A stretch of 9,110 nucleotides of DNA from Bacillota bacterium (GTDB taxonomy: Bacteria; Bacillota; Clostridia; Christensenellales; Aristaeellaceae). The stretch lies in NCBI GenBank assembly GCA_023409955.1, contig JAEYQQ010000067.1, positions 1 to 9,110 on the forward strand, given 5' to 3'. This document shows, piece after piece, positions 1-4,674 of the stretch (positions within the stretch are counted from its first letter, which is position 1; each line of letters starts with the position of its first letter). A program made the position numbers and the translations under genes. The notes under the pieces were generated by a model, which worked only from the letters and a program-made list of their open reading frames with translations, did no database searches and was not told the DNA's origin.

Positions 1-102
1 CAAGCCACTTTTTTGCATTCTGCCCTCACTACCTAATTCCAATGGCTGCGGTCCTGTTTCCATTAGGGATCAATGTAATCTAAAAGTAATAACCTCTCCG
101 TA

Positions 103-150
103 GGGGCGATTATCAATCGCCTGCCCCAAATTCTCACCCCAAAACGCACC
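103..150. repeat. Hairpin-forming dispersed repeat, copy 1
   Basis: The core GGGGCGATTATCAATCGCC folds into a hairpin: GGCGATT (105-111) pairs with AATCGCC (115-121) around an ATC loop. The first 19 bases are identical to the copy at 207. Similarity continues with scattered substitutions through a CCAA-rich tail to about 150 (CCCAAAA then GCAC, with a one-base indel), so the repeat unit is about 45-50 bp and not only the palindrome. It resembles the short palindromic GGGGCG...CGCCC elements that I recall from intergenic regions of Clostridia genomes. That family assignment is from memory and is not proven here. Confidence 0.75.
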
Positions 151-206
151 TCAACGCTTGAACGGTCTAGGAATATTTTATGGAAAAATGTAAGATACTC
201 AGCCAA

Positions 207-253
207 GGGGCGATTATCAATCGCCCGATCCAATTTTTCATCCCAAAAGCACA
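207..253. repeat. Hairpin-forming dispersed repeat, copy 2
   Basis: Second copy in the same orientation, starting 104 bp after copy 1. It has a slightly longer stem, GGGCGATT (208-215) and AATCGCCC (219-226), around the ATC loop. The tail (about 227-253) matches copy 1 imperfectly. The copy lies about 45 bp before the point where recognisable acetyltransferase sequence begins, so the element or its insertion may be linked to loss of the 5' part of that gene. Confidence 0.75.
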
Positions 254-297
254 TAAACCAATCTCGCCCGCTATATACAACCAATACGCACAGTCAA

Positions 298-504
298 ACT
301 GGCAGCGTTGTGACAGTGGGTGTTGGCTTGCACTCAGATTACGGCTCCGCCCAGCGGATGTATGTGAAGCGAGGCTATCTGCCAGACGGATCCGGGAGAT
401 GGTACAAGGATTCTCCCCATGAGCCTTATACCCCCTGTGTTAGTGATGATGACTTGGTCTTGTATCTAAGTAAGAATTTTGAAACCGTACGACCGGCTTT
501 ATGA
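298..504 (+). pseudogene. GNAT N-acetyltransferase remnant (C-terminal end only)
   Basis: The frame from about 298 to the TGA at 502-504 encodes VTVGVGLHSDYGSAQRMYVK, then RGYLPDGSG, and ends near DDDLVLYLSK. This resembles the C-terminal part of GNAT-family acetyltransferases, where YGxAQRxYxKxGY forms part of the acetyl-CoA-side fold. A complete GNAT has roughly 140-180 residues, and only about 65 remain. Upstream of about 298 the frame stays open but the translation is repeat-derived and not GNAT-like, and no ribosome site precedes the GTG at 310. I read this as a 5'-truncated remnant whose loss may involve the adjacent repeat. The family call rests on motif recognition only. Confidence 0.6.
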
Positions 505-525
505 ATACCGGCACACGGGTTTTTT
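485..525 (+). terminator. Probable intrinsic terminator of the GNAT remnant
   Basis: CCGT (485-488) and ACCGG (492-496) can pair imperfectly with CCGG (508-511) and ACGG (515-518), followed by a run of six T (520-525). The stem includes the last codons of the remnant. The internal mismatch makes the structure moderate, but the T tract and the position directly before a new promoter support termination of the upstream gene. Confidence 0.5.
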
Positions 526-548
526 ATATCGTTACGGACAACCCTTTG

Positions 549-566
549 GTGAACAATTCGTGAACA
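549..566 (+). promoter_or_regulatory. Direct heptamer repeat upstream of promoter P1
   Basis: GTGAACA occurs at 549-555 and again at 560-566, a spacing of 11 bp, or about one helical turn. The second copy ends 14 bp upstream of the -35 of the first binding-protein gene. Position and phasing suit an activator site, but two heptamers could be coincidental. Confidence 0.25.
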
Positions 567-580
567 CTTAAGGTAAAGCG

Positions 581-609
581 TTGACTCCGCATGACTATCG
601 TAGTAGTAT
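581..609 (+). promoter_or_regulatory. Sigma-A-type promoter P1 with overlapping operator
   Basis: The -35 is TTGACT (581-586) and the -10 is TAGTAT (604-609), with a 17-bp spacer. The spacer contains CATGAC, also found at the same place in the promoter of the blaI-like gene. A 16-bp dyad-like operator, GACTATCGTAGTAGTA (593-608), overlaps the -10. It agrees at 12 of 16 positions with the perfect palindrome at 623-638. Transcription should start near 615-617, leaving a leader of about 40 nt before the binding-protein gene. Confidence 0.7.
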
Positions 610-622
610 GATCTCGAAAACA

Positions 623-638
623 GACTATTGCAATAGTC
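623..638. promoter_or_regulatory. Perfect 16-bp palindrome, candidate BlaI-type operator
   Basis: GACTATTGCAATAGTC is identical to its reverse complement. It lies just downstream of the predicted transcription start and ends four bases before the ribosome site (643-650) of the next gene. The site starts 30 bp after the related operator in P1 (593), close to three helical turns, so two dimers could bind on the same face. BlaI/MecI operators in characterised systems are dyads with a TACA/TGTA core; this one has CTATTG/CAATAG instead, so the link to the BlaI-like protein is inferred from its recurrence at the blaI promoter. Confidence 0.55.
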
Positions 639-654
639 AATCAAGGAGGACACT

Positions 655-2961
655 ATGAAAAAAATTCTCACAGTTCTGCTAAGCCTTGCATTGTGGGCAG
701 CCATGCTGATGCCTGCAAATGCCACAGCAGGGGATGCCACACTGGTTTCCCCCACTGGACAGGAGACCTTTTACACCATGGCAGCCATGGGGGATACCTT
801 GTACCTGATGGCTGAATCGGGTCTTTACAGCTGGAAAGCTGGCGATGCTGCGCCTGTATTTCTTGGCAAGCCAAACGGGAAGCAAGATGCGGAAACGCAG
901 GTTAACTCCGTAGTGTCCTTCGGCAGCCCAGACGGTTCTGTAATCCGTATCGGCGGCTACTTCATCGATCACTTGCTTTCGGATGGGGAAAAGCTTTATG
1001 GTCTTGACAGTGACGATGGCACTTTGTACCTCCTGACGGCGGCAAACGGCGTGGTGACATGCGACATTGCGCAATCCCTTGCCTGGGAGTCTATGGTGCA
1101 AAACCAGGGCGGCATCACCATTCCTGGAATGGTCGCCAGCCCGATGATTGCCGATGGCTATCTTTACCTCATCAAGTATGACTTTAATATTTCTGCCAAC
1201 GAAGTGCTTCGGTATAGCTTAAGTGATGGGAGCGTTTTCAAGTATGATGCCGCGCTCATAACTGCTCTTGCACCCTATCAAGCAAACAAAGCCCTGGTAC
1301 TTATGTACACCTCCCAGCAGGATGCACAATCCCGCACAGGCAAGCAGTGGCTGAACATTCTTGATCTTGATACAGGCGCTGTGCAAAAGGGCCTTGAACT
1401 GCCTGTAACAAAGGCCCAGGGCCTGGCCTATGATATGATCACCGACACCGCAGCGTTTTTCAGCAGCGGGGAAGTTTATGCGGTGGATCAGATGGCGGCC
1501 TGCCGTCTGGCTGGGTATGCACCAGGAACCAATCAGGGCTTTATCAGCGCAAGGGCGCAAATGCTGGGCAGCAATCTGTACGTGCTGGCCGGTGATCATA
1601 TGTCCATCCGCAATGTGGCACAAGGTAATGGTTTACCAAGGGCACTGCGCATTCAAAACGCCATGGAACTAACCTATAAGGAATTTGCAGTCAAACGTCC
1701 GGATATCCCTGTGGTTTTACTGGATACAACCTTTGACAGTGCAGAGACCCTCATGCAGGACATGGCAGGGGGCGGCAGCGACTTGTATAGTCTGCAAATC
1801 GACGTATTGGATTATACGTCCTTACTCAGCAAGGGCTATACCGCTTCCCTGAATCAAAGTGAGCTTCTAAAAGAACATGTTGCGCAAATGTACCCCTTTT
1901 TGCAAAAGGTCCTCATGCGGGATGGCAGCTTGGCAGCCTTCCCCGTAAGCCTTTCCGGCCGCATGCCGGGCGTGAGCAAAATGGCCATGGAAGAGCTTGG
2001 CATCAAGAAAGAGGATCTGCCCCAAACGTTTGAAGCGTGGATGGAGTTTATAACCCATTGGGATGAGAATTATGGCATTGACCATCCCTCCATTAAGCTC
2101 TTTGAAGGGGAAATGTACGGCGATCCCAAAGAAATGTTCTTTGGCTGGATGCTGGAAAGCTACAGCGCTTACTATCAAAAACAGGGTGCGAACCTGACCT
2201 TTGATACGCCTCTTATGGAAAGCTTGCTCTTAGCGCTGGATGCGGTGGACTTTTCGGCCCTTGAAACCAATGATGTGCAACAAGCCATAAGTCAAAGCGG
2301 CGGCACTGTTACTTATTCGGTATTTGGCGCTGATACTCAGCAGGCCACAGCGCTTTTCACTATGTATCATGATGCGGTGCTCAGCGAGTATGGGTTTTTG
2401 GATAACGAATTCGAACCTCTCCCCATAGCACTGGCCGATGGGATGGAGCCTGTCATACCGGTTTCCATGACGGTGTATATCATCAATCCTTATTCAGTTA
2501 ACCAAGACCTGGCCATCGCTTACCTTGAGCATTTTGCCGCCCAACGCTCCGTCGTCAGCCGTACCGCTCTATCGGATCAATACAACGAGCCTGTACAAAG
2601 CGCCCGGTACGAGACTGGCAAAGATAATCGTGAAACGGAAATAGCAAGCATCAAGGCCCAACTGGATACCGCATCAGAGGATCAAAAGAAAGACCTAAAC
2701 GAAGCGTTGAAGCAGGCGGAAGCAGATCTATCCTACCTTGAAAGCATCCGGTGGCAGCTAGGTAGCGACCAAATCGCCGCATACCGTCAGCGGGTGGGCT
2801 ACATGGCGGTTAGCAGCATCAACCCAATAACCCTCCTGGCCCAGGATCAAAGCATGCAGGCGCTGCTTGGCCGTTATGCTGCGGGGCAGCTTACGTATGC
2901 CCAGCTGCTTGAGGCGTTGGAGCAAAAGCTGCAAATGCTGTACAAAGAGGGCGGCATGTAA
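655..2961 (+). CDS. Secreted propeller / solute-binding protein with coiled coil (paralogue 1)
   Basis: Start ATG 655 follows a strong AAGGAGGA ribosome site (643-650). The 768-aa product begins with a signal peptide (hydrophobic residues 4-20, likely cut after ANA at about residue 23). There is no lipobox cysteine. Residues about 35-325 contain recurring beta-rich segments of the type DTLYLM..GLYSW, KLYGLDSDDGTLYLL and GYLYLIKYD, suggesting a propeller-like sensor or scaffold. Residues about 328-768 resemble an extracellular solute-binding protein of ABC importers (AMELTYKEFAVKRPDIPVV, then YPFLQKV, AAFPVS and YIINPYS). A charged heptad-like helix at about 658-697 is probably a coiled coil inserted near the C-terminus. 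It is paralogous to the protein at 4675 and is probably its transport partner or alternative receptor. Ligand unknown; typical SBPs have 400-550 residues. Promoter P1 and two operator-like dyads suggest BlaI-type repression. Confidence 0.8.
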   Translation: MKKILTVLLSLALWAAMLMPANATAGDATLVSPTGQETFYTMAAMGDTLYLMAESGLYSWKAGDAAPVFLGKPNGKQDAETQVNSVVSFGSPDGSVIRIGGYFIDHLLSDGEKLYGLDSDDGTLYLLTAANGVVTCDIAQSLAWESMVQNQGGITIPGMVASPMIADGYLYLIKYDFNISANEVLRYSLSDGSVFKYDAALITALAPYQANKALVLMYTSQQDAQSRTGKQWLNILDLDTGAVQKGLELPVTKAQGLAYDMITDTAAFFSSGEVYAVDQMAACRLAGYAPGTNQGFISARAQMLGSNLYVLAGDHMSIRNVAQGNGLPRALRIQNAMELTYKEFAVKRPDIPVVLLDTTFDSAETLMQDMAGGGSDLYSLQIDVLDYTSLLSKGYTASLNQSELLKEHVAQMYPFLQKVLMRDGSLAAFPVSLSGRMPGVSKMAMEELGIKKEDLPQTFEAWMEFITHWDENYGIDHPSIKLFEGEMYGDPKEMFFGWMLESYSAYYQKQGANLTFDTPLMESLLLALDAVDFSALETNDVQQAISQSGGTVTYSVFGADTQQATALFTMYHDAVLSEYGFLDNEFEPLPIALADGMEPVIPVSMTVYIINPYSVNQDLAIAYLEHFAAQRSVVSRTALSDQYNEPVQSARYETGKDNRETEIASIKAQLDTASEDQKKDLNEALKQAEADLSYLESIRWQLGSDQIAAYRQRVGYMAVSSINPITLLAQDQSMQALLGRYAAGQLTYAQLLEALEQKLQMLYKEGGM

Positions 2962-3032
2962 CTACGTTGACAGCCCATGACGATTGTGATAGTATCCCCT
3001 TAACCTCACAATCGAAAAGAAGGCGGCATGTA
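2944..3032 (+). repeat. 17-bp direct repeat flanking the blaI promoter
   Basis: AAAGAGGGCGGCATGTA (2944-2960, the end of the binding-protein gene) recurs as AAAGAAGGCGGCATGTA (3016-3032), with one mismatch and 72 bp apart. The second copy contains the ribosome site and the first base of the start codon of the blaI-like gene. It may be the trace of a small duplication or recombination; flanking bases are not similar. Confidence 0.5.
2967..2995 (+). promoter_or_regulatory. Promoter P2 with operator for the blaI-like operon
   Basis: TTGACA (2967-2972) and TAGTAT (2990-2995) are separated by 17 bp, starting six bases after the stop of the preceding gene. The dyad-like segment GACGATTGTGATAGTA (2979-2994) matches the perfect palindrome at 623-638 in 12 of 16 positions. 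It starts 11 bp before the -10, exactly as the operator in P1 does. CATGAC inside the spacer is also shared with P1. This fits autoregulation of the repressor gene, which is usual for BlaI/MecI systems. Confidence 0.7.
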
Positions 3033-3394
3033 TGGAAATCAAGCTCTTTGAATCCGAACTTAAGGTTATGGAAGTGTTATGGCAGATGGGTGACCAGCCG
3101 GCAGGGCAGATTGCCAAGGTCCTTTTTAAAGAAACCGGCTGGAACCGCAACACCACCTATACCGTCATTAAAAAGTGCATTGACAAAGGTGCCATCCAGC
3201 GAACCGAGCCGAATTTTATGTGCCATGCATTGATCGGCCGGGACAAGGTGCAGCAATGGGAAGCGGAGGAACTGAAAAACAGAATGTTTGACGGCTCCGC
3301 CACCCAAATGTTCGCTGCCATGGTGGGCGGAAAAAAGCTTCCTCCCCAGGAGATTGAGCGACTGAGGCAGCTGATTGAGGAGCTGGAAAAATGA
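3032..3394 (+). CDS. BlaI/MecI-family transcriptional repressor
   Basis: This 120-aa protein has the length and layout of BlaI/MecI/CopY winged-helix repressors. The N-terminal domain (residues about 5-70) starts LFESELKVMEVLW and contains the recognition-helix region GWNRNTTYTVIKKCIDKGAI (36-55). The C-terminal helices (about 71-120) are expected to dimerise, and the segment around ATQMFAAMVGG (90-100) corresponds to the region where BlaI/MecI are cleaved during induction. The start at 3032 follows AGAAGG (3018-3023) at good spacing. Its stop overlaps the start of the M56 protease gene (ATGA, 3391-3394), so the two are translationally coupled. It probably binds the dyads in P2 (autorepression) and P1. 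The family call is secure; the target genes are inferred. Confidence 0.9.
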   Translation: MEIKLFESELKVMEVLWQMGDQPAGQIAKVLFKETGWNRNTTYTVIKKCIDKGAIQRTEPNFMCHALIGRDKVQQWEAEELKNRMFDGSATQMFAAMVGGKKLPPQEIERLRQLIEELEK

Positions 3395-4542
3395 GCATCG
3401 GCATAGTGGAAATGAGCTTTATGGGCAGCGGCATGATTGTATGCACCCTTTTGATCAAAGCCTTGTATAGGAGCAGCCTGCCCGCTTGGGTCACTGGCTT
3501 TATGTGGGCAGCCGTCCTTTCTCGCTTGCTTGTGCCCTTTTCCATCTCCTCGCCCCTTAGCATTCAAGGCGTATTCTTAGGCACATCAAAAACCCAGGCG
3601 GTCAGCTGGCAGCCTGTTGTAAGCCAGCCTGCTTTATCCCTGCAGGATGTTGCTATCCTTGGCACCATGCTCTGTGCCGCCGCATTTGCCTTCACTTATA
3701 TCAAGCAAAGGCGTGTGCTGGATGCTGCACTCCCGGTTGTAATCACCCCTGAGCTTTTTAGCATGATTGCAGATCATAAACTTGCTAGACCGGTTGGTAT
3801 CTATACCTCCGATAGAATTTCCACGCCAATGGCTGCCGGCATTGTAAAGCCCCGCATCATACTTCCAAGCCATATGGCGCTTGAGGGAGAAACACTACGG
3901 TATGTTGTTGCCCATGAGTGCTGCCATATCAAGCACGGTGATGCGTTCAAAAGGCTTCTTCTTATGCTGGCACTTTGCCTACATTGGTTCAACCCCTTGG
4001 TATGGCTCATGGCGGCCGCTGTAAGAAGGGATATGGAGCTGGCCTGTGACCGCCGGGTTCTTGATATGCTGGGGAATGACACCCGCGTTTCCTATGCCCG
4101 TACACTTTTGCAGCTGGAATCAAATAAGCCGTTTTCAGGCATAGCATATAATCATTTCAGCGCAAGTCCCATGGAGGAACGTATCCGCTCCATCATGTCA
4201 GCAAAAAGGGCAGCGATGCCCGGCATCATATCGGCTGTCATGGTCTTTGCCATCATGGCTGTGCCGCTTTTTACGTCACCGCAAGCACAGCATATCATTG
4301 CCATCAGCACCTTTTATTCGCCTTATACCATCACCGTTCATACGGGTGAATCAGCCACGGAGTATCCTAGCCGAATAACGATAACCGGCATATCTTATTC
4401 AAAACAACTGGCTTTGCCTTCAATACCTCTCTTCCTTGATGAAGGTGTTCTTGTAGATACCGCCCTTATGTATCCCATACAAGATCAGGCAGTTCCCTCA
4501 GTCAGTTTCCATGCGGTTATAGCAGATCAAACCACACCTTAA
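3391..4542 (+). CDS. M56-family (BlaR1-like) membrane metalloprotease sensor
   Basis: The 383-aa product has the M56 zinc-protease core: HECCH at 175-179 (HExxH pattern, inside VVAHECCHIKHGD) and the downstream glutamate E216 in RRDMELACDRRVL as the likely third ligand. Hydrophobic segments near 10-26, 36-52, 84-103, 187-210 and 277-296 suit a polytopic membrane protein with the catalytic domain on the cytoplasmic side. In BlaR1/MecR1 an extracellular penicillin-binding domain of about 250 residues follows the last helix. Here only about 87 residues (297-383) remain outside, with no SxxK-type penicillin-binding motif, so the signal is probably not a beta-lactam. By family knowledge it should inactivate the adjacent BlaI-like repressor when activated. 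The start overlaps the repressor stop by ATGA. Confidence 0.88.
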   Translation: MSIGIVEMSFMGSGMIVCTLLIKALYRSSLPAWVTGFMWAAVLSRLLVPFSISSPLSIQGVFLGTSKTQAVSWQPVVSQPALSLQDVAILGTMLCAAAFAFTYIKQRRVLDAALPVVITPELFSMIADHKLARPVGIYTSDRISTPMAAGIVKPRIILPSHMALEGETLRYVVAHECCHIKHGDAFKRLLLMLALCLHWFNPLVWLMAAAVRRDMELACDRRVLDMLGNDTRVSYARTLLQLESNKPFSGIAYNHFSASPMEERIRSIMSAKRAAMPGIISAVMVFAIMAVPLFTSPQAQHIIAISTFYSPYTITVHTGESATEYPSRITITGISYSKQLALPSIPLFLDEGVLVDTALMYPIQDQAVPSVSFHAVIADQTTP

Positions 4543-4567
4543 TAGGACTATGTGAATTTTTTATACA
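4539..4567 (+). promoter_or_regulatory. Possible promoter for the second binding protein
   Basis: TTAATA (4539-4544, overlapping the M56 stop codon) and TATACA (4562-4567) are spaced by 17 bp. Both are only 4-5 of 6 matches to sigma-A consensus. Between them GACTATGTGA (4546-4555) resembles one half of the operator seen in P1 and P2 but lacks the second half-site. No other good promoter was found in 4543-4674. Read-through from P2 is also possible, because no terminator is visible after the M56 gene. Confidence 0.3.
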
Positions 4568-4590
4568 TGTATGGGATGAATCCATGCATG
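4566..4590 (+). promoter_or_regulatory. Inverted repeat in the leader of the second binding protein
   Basis: CATGTATGG (4566-4574) can pair with CCATGCATG (4582-4590), giving nine pairs including one G-U, around GATGAAT. Each arm includes or abuts a small palindrome (ATACATGTAT 4563-4572, CATGCATG 4583-4590). There is no T tract, so it is not an intrinsic terminator. It could be an operator or an mRNA element. Confidence 0.4.
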
Positions 4591-4616
4591 AAAAGCGTTT
4601 TCTTCCATGGTAGACG

Positions 4617-4632
4617 TTACCAAACGCGGTAA
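4617..4632. promoter_or_regulatory. Inverted repeat TTACC-N6-GGTAA
   Basis: TTACC (4617-4621) and GGTAA (4628-4632) form a short dyad about 45 bp upstream of the start codon. A GGTA immediately upstream (4609-4612) also faces the TTACC arm. The arms are short, so this is only a candidate protein-binding site. Confidence 0.25.
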
Positions 4633-4674
4633 AAAATGCGTAAAAGGCTAAATACGATATGGAGGATAACGCTT

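Larger units (their letters stand above)
1..297. other. Non-coding region with dispersed repeats
   Basis: No credible gene is seen here. Short open frames exist on both strands, but they have no convincing ribosome site and their translations are dominated by the palindromic repeat copies at 103 and 207. Positions 1-102 show nothing recognisable apart from low-complexity A/T runs. The region is best read as intergenic sequence in which repeat elements have accumulated next to a degraded gene. Confidence 0.6.

Noticed and set aside
103..226. CRISPR-like repeat pair
   Set aside because: Only two copies 104 bp apart, the tail is degenerate, and there are no regular spacers or cas genes.
63..284. 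Minus-strand open frame of 73 codons
   Set aside because: It spans both hairpin repeats, has no visible ribosome site, and its translation is explained by the repeat sequence.
180..422. Plus-strand open frame of 80 codons
   Set aside because: It overlaps the GNAT remnant in another frame and starts in repeat sequence; no family features.
3391..4542. Beta-lactam resistance sensor (true BlaR1/MecR1)
   Set aside because: No penicillin-binding domain and no beta-lactamase or PBP gene nearby; only the protease part is shared.
4590..4602. GAAAA/TTTTC mini-hairpin as terminator of the M56 gene
   Set aside because: The stem is five weak A/T-rich pairs with a three-base loop and no following T run.
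4636..4674. Upstream ATG for the second binding protein
   Set aside because: In frame, but without a ribosome site; the ATG at 4675 has GGAGG at ideal spacing and gives a normal signal peptide.
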